Notes under the pieces: generated by a model
Databases searched by the model: none
What the model was told of the DNA's origin: nothing
The model's input: only the letters and a program-made list of their open reading frames with translations
In this document: piece after piece, positions 17,415-25,991 of the stretch
Position numbering within the stretch: position 1 is the stretch's first letter
Layout: each line of letters opens with the position of its first letter
Position numbers and translations under genes: made by a program
Assembly (NCBI RefSeq): GCF_044597725.1
Contig: NZ_CP139003.1
Coordinates: forward strand, 1,302,001 to 1,366,000
Length of the DNA: 64,000 nt
Direction: 5' to 3'
DNA from: Bermanella sp044597725
GTDB lineage: Bacteria; Pseudomonadota; Gammaproteobacteria; Pseudomonadales; Oceanobacteraceae

Positions 17415-18808
17415 TGAAATTACGTACTCTATTCGCAGCAGGTGCCTTAGCACTAAGCATGATTGCTCCTGCTCAAGCTAATGAAGCCAAAGCCGCTGAT
17501 GATGCAGGTTTGAACTTAGATCAGCTTCTTAACTTGGTTAAAGAAGGGCAAGCACGTGATAACCGTGAATTCCAAGCCCGTATGAAACGTTTTACAACGG
17601 CAAAAAGCCAGCAAGAACGTTTATTGAAGATGGCGCAAGATGAGCGTACTCGTCTTGAGCAAGAAAGTGCTCGTAAAGAGAAACTATTTGGCGAGAACGA
17701 AGTTAAGATTGCCGATGCGCAAGAACGTTTAACTGTTCGCCTTGGTGCCCTTAAAGAGATGTTTGGTGTGCTGCAGCAAGTTGCTGGCGATACCAAAGGC
17801 ATTATGGAAGGCTCTGTGACCAGTTCTCAAGTAGAAGGTCGTAACGCATTCCTAACCAAGCTGATTAAAGTAGCGGGTTCTTCTTCTGAACTACCGAGCA
17901 TCGAGAACCTAGAGCAATTATGGTTTGAAATGCAACGCGAAATGACCATGACAGGTACCATTGCACGCTATGATGCAAACGTGGTTCTGCCAACAGGCGA
18001 AACCGTTGATCAATCAGTTGTTCGCGTAGGTGGTTTCAACGTTGTAGCCGATGGTAATTACCTTGTTTGGGATATCGAATCTCAAAAACTTGTTGAACTA
18101 GATGTTCAGCCAGGTTCTCGTTATAACGGCCCAGCTGCTGATTTAGAGCAAGCAGAGTCTGGTCTTAACGGTTTTTGGGTCGATCCAAGCCGTGGCCAAT
18201 TGCTTAAAATCATGGGACAAACCGCAAGCTTGCTTGAGCGTATTCAACAAGGTGGCGTAGTGGGTTACATCATCCTTGTGCTAGCTGTTATAGGTATTCT
18301 ATTGGCCTTGGTACGCATGGCGATGCTAGCGGCAGAAGGTAAGCGAATTAGCAAGCAAATGAATGACGAAACACCATCTGAAGACAATGCACTAGGTCGT
18401 GTTATGAAGGTGTATAAGTCTAACGAAAATGCTGATACCGAAACCCTTGAACTTCACTTAGGGGAAGCAATTTCTACGGAAATCCCACGTCTGAGTGCAG
18501 GTATTAACTGGATTAAAATTATTTCAGTAGTAGCGCCTCTTCTGGGTCTACTGGGTACAGTAACCGGTATGATCGATGTGTTCGAAACCATGTCTCTATT
18601 CGGTACCGGCGATCCAAAACTTATGGCTGGTGGTATTTCTCAAGCCCTTGTTACTACGGTTCTGGGTCTTGTAGCGGCTATTCCGTGTGTGTTCTTACAT
18701 ACTATGACGAACAACAAGAGCCGTGACCTTATTCAAATTCTACAAGAGCGTGCCACGGGCATCCTTGCTCGCAAGGCGGAAGAGCAACACCAAGCAAAGG
18801 CAGCGTAA
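17414..18808 (+). CDS. ttpC: TtpC-type MotA/TolQ/ExbB proton-channel protein
   Basis: A 464-residue membrane protein of the TtpC type described from vibrio TonB2 systems. It has a cleavable signal peptide (residues 1-22, ending AQANE), a large periplasmic coiled-coil region (about 40-120) and periplasmic domain, then three membrane segments (about 279-300, 366-388 and 413-436) forming the MotA/TolQ/ExbB domain with VVAPLLGLLGTVTGMIDVF. It adds to ExbB/ExbD and TonB in energising outer-membrane transport. CGGAGG lies 7 bases before the start. The following exbB repeats the LLGTVTGMIxVF motif, suggesting the two arose by duplication of the channel domain. Confidence 0.93.
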   Translation: MKLRTLFAAGALALSMIAPAQANEAKAADDAGLNLDQLLNLVKEGQARDNREFQARMKRFTTAKSQQERLLKMAQDERTRLEQESARKEKLFGENEVKIADAQERLTVRLGALKEMFGVLQQVAGDTKGIMEGSVTSSQVEGRNAFLTKLIKVAGSSSELPSIENLEQLWFEMQREMTMTGTIARYDANVVLPTGETVDQSVVRVGGFNVVADGNYLVWDIESQKLVELDVQPGSRYNGPAADLEQAESGLNGFWVDPSRGQLLKIMGQTASLLERIQQGGVVGYIILVLAVIGILLALVRMAMLAAEGKRISKQMNDETPSEDNALGRVMKVYKSNENADTETLELHLGEAISTEIPRLSAGINWIKIISVVAPLLGLLGTVTGMIDVFETMSLFGTGDPKLMAGGISQALVTTVLGLVAAIPCVFLHTMTNNKSRDLIQILQERATGILARKAEEQHQAKAA

Positions 18809-18811
18809 ACC

Positions 18812-19333
18812 ATGTTTTATGACGCTTATGAACAGGTGTATTTGTTTACCGAGCGTGGTGGGGACGTTGTCCTCGCCATCTTGGGGCTCATCTTCCTGTT
18901 ATGGTTATTTATTTTGGAGCGGGTGGCCTACTTCTCTTTAAGTCATAAAGAGTTGGTGTCTAAAGCCGTTGGCGAATGGGAAGCGCGTAAAGAGCGCACC
19001 AGCTGGCAAGCCCACCAAATCCGCATGGATTTGGTGGCCAGAGTCGAAATGGCTTTAGAGACCAATACGCGAACCATAAAGATGTTAGTTGGCTTATGCC
19101 CGCTATTTGGTTTGCTAGGTACGGTAACCGGTATGATCGAAGTGTTTGATGTTATGGCTTTCATTGGTAATGGTAGCCCCAAGGCAATGGCCTCGGGTAT
19201 TTCTAAAGCAACTATTCCAACAATGGCCGGTATGGTTGGCGCATTAACAGGCTTGTTTGCACAGTCTATGATTCAGCGTCACATCCAACGTCAAAAATCA
19301 CACATCGAAGACAAATTAACTTTTGATCACTAA
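18812..19333 (+). CDS. exbB: ExbB/TolQ-family biopolymer transport protein
   Basis: A 173-residue ExbB of the short ExbB2 type: an N-terminal membrane segment at about residues 17-36 (VVLAILGLIFLLWLFIL), then two more around LVGLCPLFGLLGTVTGMIEVF and TIPTMAGMVGALTGLFAQS. It forms the proton channel with ExbD that drives TonB. It lies three bases after ttpC and 33 bp before exbD in one operon. Confidence 0.95.
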   Translation: MFYDAYEQVYLFTERGGDVVLAILGLIFLLWLFILERVAYFSLSHKELVSKAVGEWEARKERTSWQAHQIRMDLVARVEMALETNTRTIKMLVGLCPLFGLLGTVTGMIEVFDVMAFIGNGSPKAMASGISKATIPTMAGMVGALTGLFAQSMIQRHIQRQKSHIEDKLTFDH

Positions 19334-19366
19334 TCATTCGATAGTGATACAAATGAGGAAAAAGCT

Positions 19367-19777
19367 ATGAGACGCGGATTTCAAAATCTGACGCCAGAAG
19401 CAGAAGAAGGTGAAATTGATATCACGCCTATGCTGGACGTGGTATTCATCATGTTAATCTTCTTTATCGTAACTGCGTCCTTTGTTAAAGAATCGGGCAT
19501 TGAAGTCAATCGCCCAGACGCCAATACATCGGCTGCTAAGCCTCGCGCAAACATTCTCATTGGTATTAATGGCCAAGGTGAAGTTTGGATTAACAAGCGT
19601 AAGGTTGAAGAGAGCCAGGTACGTGCAAACATCGAACGCTTACACGCCGAGAACCCTCAGGGTACGGTTGTAATTCAAGCCGACGAAGAAGCTCGTACCA
19701 AGACCTTGGTTGCGGTTATGGACGCGGCCAGAGCTGCCGGCGTTTATGATGTATCACTGGCCACCGAGGAGCCTTGA
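19367..19777 (+). CDS. exbD: ExbD/TolR-family biopolymer transport protein
   Basis: A 136-residue single-pass protein. The membrane segment, ITPMLDVVFIMLIFFIVTASF (about residues 19-39), carries the essential proton-relay Asp in PMLDVVF. The periplasmic domain follows, with VVIQADEEARTKTLVAVMDAAR, the usual TolR/ExbD fold. It partners ExbB to convert the proton gradient into TonB movement. Its TGA stop is one base before the tonB start. Confidence 0.95.
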   Translation: MRRGFQNLTPEAEEGEIDITPMLDVVFIMLIFFIVTASFVKESGIEVNRPDANTSAAKPRANILIGINGQGEVWINKRKVEESQVRANIERLHAENPQGTVVIQADEEARTKTLVAVMDAARAAGVYDVSLATEEP

Positions 19778-19778
19778 T

Positions 19779-20408
19779 ATGTTGAACGCAGCCCCTAGAT
19801 TTGGATTAGCTATTGCAGCTGCCGCCGCGGTGACATTCGCGGTTGCACTGATGATGCAAGGCTTAATCTCAACGGGTGGTTCTGTTCTTGAAGAGGACAA
19901 CATTGGTAAATTGGTTGAATTCGTTCATGTTCAGCAGGACGAAGACATCCAGACCAAGGATCGGCAGCCCAAGAAGCCGCCGACCCCACCTCAAGAGCCA
20001 CCTAAACCCGAGATGGCAAAACCTAACTTTGATCGCTCAGCCGACGCTATGGACATGGGCGGATTAGATTTAGGCGCAGACTTAAACGTAGACGCTGGTT
20101 TATCCGGTAGTGGTGGTGATGGTGAATACTTACCTATCGTTAAGGTTGCACCTCAATATCCACGTCGTGCCGCTATGAAAGGTATTGAAGGTTATGTAGT
20201 ACTTGAGTTTACAGTAAGTAAATTGGGTACCGTGATTGACCCTCAAGTAATTGAGGCTGATCCGCCAAATATCTTCAACCGTGCCGCTATCCGCGCCGCG
20301 AGTAAGTTTAAGTACAAGCCAAAAATTGAAAATGGCAAAGCTATTGAAGTGCCCGGTGTCCGAAACATCATTCGTTTTGAACTCGACGATAGCTCTAAGC
20401 GTAGGTAA
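19779..20408 (+). CDS. tonB: TonB family energy transducer
   Basis: A 209-residue TonB2-type protein. The N-terminal membrane anchor covers residues about 8-30 (LAIAAAAAVTFAVALMMQG). A short Pro-rich stretch follows (KKPPTPPQEPPKPEM, about residues 66-80), then the TonB C-terminal domain with YPRRAAMKGIEGYVVLEFTV and FNRAAIRAASKFKYKP. It spans the periplasm and transmits energy to TonB-dependent receptors. An upstream in-frame extension into exbD exists, but the ATG at 19779, one base after the exbD stop, gives the normal N-terminus. Confidence 0.95.
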   Translation: MLNAAPRFGLAIAAAAAVTFAVALMMQGLISTGGSVLEEDNIGKLVEFVHVQQDEDIQTKDRQPKKPPTPPQEPPKPEMAKPNFDRSADAMDMGGLDLGADLNVDAGLSGSGGDGEYLPIVKVAPQYPRRAAMKGIEGYVVLEFTVSKLGTVIDPQVIEADPPNIFNRAAIRAASKFKYKPKIENGKAIEVPGVRNIIRFELDDSSKRR

Positions 20409-20413
20409 CTATT

Positions 20414-21709
20414 ATGAAACTATCTGTATTAAGTATCATGATGCTGGCGCTTTTGACTTATGGCGTAACCTCGGTTACGCCTATAACCGTCGAGCAAGCG
20501 TTTGCTGAAGAGAAAGAAAGTAAAAAGCCCCGCGTACGCCGTGCACAAACAATGCGGCCTATGATCTACAAAAAATTAGATCAGGCACGTCAGCTTTCTG
20601 ATGAGAAGCAGTACGATGAAGCTCTTGAATATCTTAACGACATGCAAGACATTCGTCGTAATACTTATGAGACGGCCATGACGTGGAATATGGTTGCTTA
20701 TGTGCAGTTTAACCGCGAGAAGTATGATGAGGCCATCAAAGCTTATCGTGAGGTTGTCGCAACTGAGAATCTGCCAGAGAGCTTAGAGCAAACCACACTT
20801 TATAGTATTGCCAAGCTGTATCTCATCCAGGAACAATATGCCGAAGCCATTAAAGCCATTAACGCATGGTTTAAAGTGGTTGAAAAACCAGGCGCTGAAG
20901 CTTACGTACTACGTGCGCAAATGAATTATCAGTTGGAAAACTATAATGCAGCGCTACCAGATGTGAAAAAGGCCATAGCTATTGTGCAGGAGCAGGGTAA
21001 CAAACCCAAAGAAAGCTGGTTGTTAGTTGAACGGGCTGTGTACTATCAAAACAAAGATTTTGTTTCCATGGAACGCAGTCTTAAAGACTTGATCACTTGG
21101 TACCCGAAGCCTCAATATTGGCTGCAGCTTAGCGCCACCTATAATGAACTAGGTGACTCTAAAAAAGAGCTATCAGTAATGGAAACGGCATACGACCAAG
21201 GTCTTTTGGAAAAAGAATCACATATTGTGAGTTTTGCTCAAGCCATGCTAACGCAAGAAGTTCCTTATAAAGCGGCGCAAGCTTTAATAAAAGGAATGAA
21301 AGCAGGCCTTGTTGAAGAGAACGGTAAAAACTTATCGTTACTAGGTGATTCACTGATGATTGCAAAAGAATACGATCAAGCAATTAAAGTGATGACCCAA
21401 GCAGCAGCTGAGACTCAAGAAGGCAAAGACTTTTATAAGTTGGCCCAGATTCATACCGAACGTCAAGAGTGGCAAAACGCTATTAACAACGTTAATAAAG
21501 CGCTGCGCGACGAAGAGTTTAAGTATGAAGATGATGCACTTATCCTGAAAGGGCTTATACAGTTCAATATGGATGAGTTAGATGATGCAAAAGAGACCTT
21601 CCTGAAAGCCAAAAAGTTCGAAGACGTAGAGAAATCTGCTAAACAATGGCTAAGCTATATTGAAGGTGAGAAAAAGCGCCGTGAATATATGGCATCAGGC
21701 GGCTTCTAA
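20414..21709 (+). CDS. Tetratricopeptide-repeat periplasmic protein of the TonB2 operon
   Basis: A 431-residue exported protein: signal peptide about residues 1-30 (ending near EQAFAEE), then TPR helices through most of its length, for example YDEALEYLNDMQDIRRNTYE, YDEAIKAYREVVATENLPE, YAEAIKAINAWFKVVEKPG and WQNAINNVNKALRDEEF. TPR proteins close DUF3450-ttpC-exbBD-tonB operons in many marine gammaproteobacteria; they are thought to help assemble or tune the transport complex. It starts five bases after tonB, and the operon ends at a strong terminator 23 bp downstream. Confidence 0.92.
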   Translation: MKLSVLSIMMLALLTYGVTSVTPITVEQAFAEEKESKKPRVRRAQTMRPMIYKKLDQARQLSDEKQYDEALEYLNDMQDIRRNTYETAMTWNMVAYVQFNREKYDEAIKAYREVVATENLPESLEQTTLYSIAKLYLIQEQYAEAIKAINAWFKVVEKPGAEAYVLRAQMNYQLENYNAALPDVKKAIAIVQEQGNKPKESWLLVERAVYYQNKDFVSMERSLKDLITWYPKPQYWLQLSATYNELGDSKKELSVMETAYDQGLLEKESHIVSFAQAMLTQEVPYKAAQALIKGMKAGLVEENGKNLSLLGDSLMIAKEYDQAIKVMTQAAAETQEGKDFYKLAQIHTERQEWQNAINNVNKALRDEEFKYEDDALILKGLIQFNMDELDDAKETFLKAKKFEDVEKSAKQWLSYIEGEKKRREYMASGGF

Positions 21710-21732
21710 GCTTCATTGATTTTTGCCTAAAT

Positions 21733-21770
21733 AAAAAAGTGGATATTGCTCACGCGATATCCACTTTTTT
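21733..21770 (+). terminator. Rho-independent terminator of the TonB operon
   Basis: AAAAAAGTGGATAT (21733-21746) pairs with ATATCCACTTTTTT (21757-21770) around a 10-base loop. The run of T on one side and A on the other makes it usable in both directions. Confidence 0.93.
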
Positions 21771-21775
21771 TATAG

Positions 21776-22026
21776 GTAATGCGGCCGAAGCCCCAGCGAC
21801 CCCCGCAATGGGGTTTTCGATGCCGCTTCCGCTTTCCGAAAGTTGTTCGTAGTCTCACGGACGCCGTGAATATGTCCCTATAGGCTCGCGCGTGCCATCC
21901 ATGGCACGCGCGAGCATACAGGGATGTACTGGCAGCGTCCGTGAGACTATGGATGATTCTCGAAAAGCGTGGTGGATTTCAAAAAAACGGAGCGAAATTG
22001 TGAACCCCCATTTGCGGGGGGTTCAC
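21776..22026. repeat. 231-bp-family repeat, locus A (hybrid, about 250 bp)
   Basis: This copy begins GTAATGCGGCCGAAGCC, a variant of the family end GTAGTGCGGCCGGAGCC. The left arm carries the type-2 stem (GTTGTTCGTAGTCTCACGGA) up to the CCATCCATGG centre, and the right arm the inverted type-1 stem (GTCCGTGAGACTATGGATGA), so two half-units of different type face each other as one long imperfect palindrome. The far end has lost the GGCTCCGGCCGCACTAC terminus and instead forms the hairpin at 22000-22026. It fills the 324-bp gap between converging genes (TPR and yejF). No reading frame in it is convincing. Confidence 0.85.
22000..22026 (-). terminator. Terminator-like hairpin after yejF, made from the repeat end
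   Basis: GTGAACCCCC (22000-22009) pairs with GGGGGTTCAC (22017-22026). Read on the minus strand, the stem begins 7 bases after the yejF stop and is followed by AATTTCG, a weak T-run. It is formed from the CCCCGCAATGGGG hairpin of the repeat family, extended outward. Confidence 0.6.
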
Positions 22027-22033
22027 TAAGACC

Positions 22034-23635
22034 TTAATGACTATGTAATGCCGGTACGGCTTCCAGTAACGCTTTTGTATACTCATGTGAAGGTTCCGTC
22101 ATAATTTGCTTGGCGGTTCCTTGCTCCACGATTTCACCTTCTTTCATAACCGCTACACGGTGGGCAAGATGCGGGATAATGGATAAATCATGAGTAATAA
22201 ACAAATACGAAACACCGGTTTCTTCCTGAAGCTCACGAAGAAGCTCAAGCACTTGCCCACGAATAGACACGTCTAAGGCCGAGGTTGGCTCGTCACAGAT
22301 AATTAGCTCTGGGTCTACGGCCAATGCCCGTGCAATGGCAATACGCTGACGCTGACCACCTGAGAATTCGTGAGGGTAGCGATCCAGATGCTCGGCACTT
22401 AAGCCAACGCGTTCAAGTAGAGCGCGCATTTTATCTTCACGCTTTTGGCCATCAGACTCGACCTTTAAACTCATCATACCTTCTTCGATTATTTCACGAA
22501 TACTCATACGAGGATTCATTGATGAGAAAGGATCTTGGAAGATAATCTGCACTTTGCGACGATAAGGAAGAAATTCCTTATGACTTAAGCCGTTAATAGT
22601 TTCGCCTTTGAATTCTATATTACCTGAGTATACAGGGTTCAACCTGATGATAGCCTTACCAGTGGTTGTTTTACCTGACCCTGATTCTCCTACGATGGCT
22701 AATGTTTCAGCTCGGCCAATAGAGAAGGTCACGCCATCAACGGCTTTTGTATGGCCAATTGTCCGCTGCAAAATCCCTTTTTTCTTGGGGAACCAAATTC
22801 GAAGGTTATCTACTTTTAGCAGGGCTTCTTTGCTATCGACTTTGAAAAATTTGTCAGTCTTTGGCAAGGAATTAATTAGGCGTTTACTGTAATCGTGTTG
22901 AGGGTTTGAGAAGAAGTTTTTGCAATCAGCATGCTCAACAATCTCACCCTGCTTCATTACTGCGATTCGATCAGCCATTTCGTTGACCACACCCATATCA
23001 TGGGTGATCAAAAGAATACTTAAATCGCGTTCTCTGCGGAGCTTATCAAGTAGCTCCAAGATTTGCCGTTGAATGGTTACATCAAGTGCGGTCGTGGGCT
23101 CATCTGCGATGAGAAGCTCAGGCTTACACGCTAGTGCCATGGCAATCATAACACGTTGCTTTTGTCCACCGGACAGTTGATGTGGGTACCATTTAAGGCG
23201 CGCTCGCGGTTCTGGTATGCCCACTTCTTCAAGCATTTCCACAAGGCGCTCTTCTGTGGCCTTGCGATTAAGTTTTTGGTGTAAATCCAACACTTCTTGA
23301 AGCTGCTTACCTATAGTTTGCACTGGGTTTAAAGAGGTTTGCGGCTCTTGAAAAATCATTGCCACCTTGCTTCCACGTACCTGATTCATCTGGGTTTCAG
23401 TGAGGGAAAATAAGTTGGTATTTTTAAATTTAATTACACCGTTTGTAATATTCAGGGCTTCTGGCAGTAAGCGCATAATCGATAATGATGTTAACGATTT
23501 ACCAGAGCCAGATTCACCTACTAGTGCAAACATCTCACCTTTTTGGATTTCAAAGCTAATTTTTTTAACGAGCTCAGTTTGACCCGCTTTAACTTCTAAA
23601 TCACGAACGCTTAATACGGTATTTTGTTCAGTCAT
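22034..23635 (-). CDS. yejF: Oligopeptide ABC transporter, fused double ATPase (YejF-like)
   Basis: A 533-residue protein with two ABC ATPase domains in tandem, as in E. coli YejF. Domain 1 has Walker A GESGSGKS, signature LSGGQKQR and Walker B LLIADEPTTALD; domain 2 has GESGSGKT, FSGGQRQR and LIICDEPTSALD. Both are complete and should bind ATP. It powers the YejBE permease pair for peptide import. I start at ATG 23635, with AAGGAA 7-12 bases upstream, rather than the longer frame that runs into yejE. It is the last gene of yejA-B-E-F. Confidence 0.93.
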   Translation of the reverse strand: MTEQNTVLSVRDLEVKAGQTELVKKISFEIQKGEMFALVGESGSGKSLTSLSIMRLLPEALNITNGVIKFKNTNLFSLTETQMNQVRGSKVAMIFQEPQTSLNPVQTIGKQLQEVLDLHQKLNRKATEERLVEMLEEVGIPEPRARLKWYPHQLSGGQKQRVMIAMALACKPELLIADEPTTALDVTIQRQILELLDKLRRERDLSILLITHDMGVVNEMADRIAVMKQGEIVEHADCKNFFSNPQHDYSKRLINSLPKTDKFFKVDSKEALLKVDNLRIWFPKKKGILQRTIGHTKAVDGVTFSIGRAETLAIVGESGSGKTTTGKAIIRLNPVYSGNIEFKGETINGLSHKEFLPYRRKVQIIFQDPFSSMNPRMSIREIIEEGMMSLKVESDGQKREDKMRALLERVGLSAEHLDRYPHEFSGGQRQRIAIARALAVDPELIICDEPTSALDVSIRGQVLELLRELQEETGVSYLFITHDLSIIPHLAHRVAVMKEGEIVEQGTAKQIMTEPSHEYTKALLEAVPALHSH

Positions 23636-23639
23636 GATC

Positions 23640-25016
23640 TTAGTTTCCTTTCGCCGTACGTGGATCAAAAGCGTTGCGCACTTCGTCAGACAACAAGTTG
23701 GCAGCTAAAACCAGCGTAAACATAAATATAAAGGCACTGGTAACAGACCACCAAATAGCAGGGTCACGGGAAAGTTCAGTACGAGACGCGTTAATCATGT
23801 TGCCCCAACTATGCATGTTAGGGTCTACACCTACGCCAATGTAAGAAAGTACGGCTTCAGCTAAAATGAAATTACTAAAGTCTAAAACCATAACGATCAA
23901 AATAATGTGGGTAATGTTAGGCAAAATATGACGACGAATAACACTGGTATGGCTAACGCCAAAGGCGTGAGCTGCTTGCACATAATCGAGCTGGCTCACT
24001 TTTAGTGATTCGGCTCTAAGTAAGCGACAAAGAGTTGTCCAGCTGGCAAAGCCCAGAATGGCGCATAGAGCCACAAATTTAAAATCAGAGCGTAGAATCG
24101 TTAAATTGAAATTTTCACTATTGGTTTCAATGTAAACATCGATCAAGAGTACGGATGCTGCAATTAACAGAATAAACGGAATCGAGCTCAGTACTGTGTA
24201 AATGTATTGGATAAGATCATCGACCCAGCCTTTAAAATAACCAGCACAAATCCCCAAAATAATGGCTAAAGGTAAGGTTACAATCGTTGCTAGTGTACCA
24301 ATGAGCACACCAGTGCGGATTGCTTTAATGGATTGATATAGGACATCAATACCTACTTGGTCCGTCCCCATGATGTAGTAGTACTGACTGATATATAGTA
24401 TCCATGAGCTAACAACACACAAAACCGCAAAGGTAATGTATGCCACATGCCAAGGGTAATCAGTATTTCCTCTATTAGCACGAACCCAATGACGGTGCGC
24501 CAAAATAGGGATGACGGCTACGATTAATCCAATAACAATGGCTATTAAGGATTTAACGAAGACGTCTGCAAGAACCTCATCTTGAGAATCAAGATGCAGC
24601 CCGGAGTGTTTCAACCGAGGGTAGTCTCGGTAGATAGAACCATCTTCTGCGGTCATGTTCTCTTTATTAAATGAATAAATAGAAAACGGTGCAGAATATG
24701 TGGTTTCAGTCTTAGCTCTTAGGTCCGAGAGGACTATGTCTAGTACTGAGTGGACCTCATTACTATAAGCTACCGTTTGTTCACCTTGGCCCTCAAGTGC
24801 TGGTAATTGCTCTCGATAGTGAAAAGAGTCAAGTATGGCAATGGAGGCGTAGAATAGAATAACAAGGAAGCTTGCCATACCAACTTTGGATTGAAATACA
24901 CTGCTCCAGCGTTCTTTTGCTAAAGGGTTGTTACGAATTTGTATAATAAATACAACTAAACAGGCGATAAGGGCAAATAGGGCAATATCGCTCCATAAAA
25001 AAACTGGTTTAATCAT
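23640..25016 (-). CDS. yejE: Oligopeptide ABC transporter permease (YejE-like)
   Basis: A 458-residue permease, longer than E. coli YejE (341) because of an N-terminal region with two early hydrophobic segments (about 10-25 and 47-62) and a periplasmic loop carrying Tyr-rich sequence. The core binding-protein-dependent transport domain covers about residues 235-445, with the EAA-like loop LKVSQLDYVQAAHAFGVS and the closing NLLSDEVRNAFDPR typical of DppC/OppC/YejE. It pairs with YejB to form the pore. Its ATG overlaps the yejB stop by four bases. Confidence 0.92.
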   Translation of the reverse strand: MIKPVFLWSDIALFALIACLVVFIIQIRNNPLAKERWSSVFQSKVGMASFLVILFYASIAILDSFHYREQLPALEGQGEQTVAYSNEVHSVLDIVLSDLRAKTETTYSAPFSIYSFNKENMTAEDGSIYRDYPRLKHSGLHLDSQDEVLADVFVKSLIAIVIGLIVAVIPILAHRHWVRANRGNTDYPWHVAYITFAVLCVVSSWILYISQYYYIMGTDQVGIDVLYQSIKAIRTGVLIGTLATIVTLPLAIILGICAGYFKGWVDDLIQYIYTVLSSIPFILLIAASVLLIDVYIETNSENFNLTILRSDFKFVALCAILGFASWTTLCRLLRAESLKVSQLDYVQAAHAFGVSHTSVIRRHILPNITHIILIVMVLDFSNFILAEAVLSYIGVGVDPNMHSWGNMINASRTELSRDPAIWWSVTSAFIFMFTLVLAANLLSDEVRNAFDPRTAKGN

Positions 25017-25990
25017 GATAATTTCACCCTTGGATCTACTAAGGTGTACGAGATGTCCGTCAATAATAGGCCGATGATATAGAGAACAGCACCAAGGAAG
25101 ACCATGGAGCGAACGATGGCAAAGTCTTGTGCCTGTATGGCGTCTAATGTGTAGCTACCAAGGCCAGGAATGCCAAAGAAAGATTCCATTAATAGACTAC
25201 CCATAAATAAGGTAGGAATGATGACGACCACACTTGTTAATATCGGGATAAGTCCATTGGGGAGTAAGTGCTTAAATAGCATAGATAACTCGGACGCACC
25301 TTTGGCGCGAGCAGTCCTGATGTAATCACGATTAGCTTCTTCAATGAAAACTGAGCGGTACAAGCGAGTGCCAGACCCAATGCCTGCAATGACACCAATA
25401 ATAATCGGTAAAATTAAAAACTTAATAGCATCAACACCTCCTAGGTAGCCGGAGATAGGTACTAGGTTCCACTGTTTGGCAAAGAAGAACTGCCCGCCCA
25501 TAATATAAAACACAGGAGAAATAGATAATAACCCTACGCATAGTGCTAATGCAGATACCTCGAATGCACTGGCACGGAACATTACGATTAACAACGCAAA
25601 GCAAATATTGACCCAGATACCTATGGCAAATGTAGGTAATGCTAGTGCTAAGCTTGGCCACATACGCTCGGAGATATCGCTACCAATATCATGCCCTGTG
25701 TCCGATTTACCAAAATCAAAGGCCAGTAGCCTAATGGACTTGTTAAAGAAGATAGTGTCGGTAACTTTATCTAGACCATCAGCTTCGCTATTTACAAAAA
25801 GAGGTTTGTCATAGCCTCTTTGTTCTTTCCAGCTTTCAATGTCTGCTTCAGAGACGTGTTTTTCACCTAGTTGGACGCGGGCCATTTGATCTGGACTATT
25901 GACCATGAAAAATAGAGCAAACGTTAAGACGTTCACCCCAATTAATATTGGCAGTGCATAGAGCACGCGGCGAATAATATATGCAAACAT
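25013..25990 (-). CDS. yejB: Oligopeptide ABC transporter permease (YejB-like)
   Basis: A 325-residue permease of the DppB/OppB/YejB type: N-terminal MFAYIIRRVLYALPILIG, the family hallmark, then about six membrane segments, the EAA-like loop RDYIRTARAKGASELSM, and the C-terminal YTLVDPRVKLS. The start is taken at ATG 25990 because this gives the conserved N-terminus; an upstream extension would overlap yejA. It begins one base after the yejA stop codon. Confidence 0.93.
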   Translation of the reverse strand: MFAYIIRRVLYALPILIGVNVLTFALFFMVNSPDQMARVQLGEKHVSEADIESWKEQRGYDKPLFVNSEADGLDKVTDTIFFNKSIRLLAFDFGKSDTGHDIGSDISERMWPSLALALPTFAIGIWVNICFALLIVMFRASAFEVSALALCVGLLSISPVFYIMGGQFFFAKQWNLVPISGYLGGVDAIKFLILPIIIGVIAGIGSGTRLYRSVFIEEANRDYIRTARAKGASELSMLFKHLLPNGLIPILTSVVVIIPTLFMGSLLMESFFGIPGLGSYTLDAIQAQDFAIVRSMVFLGAVLYIIGLLLTDISYTLVDPRVKLS

Positions 25991-25991
25991 G

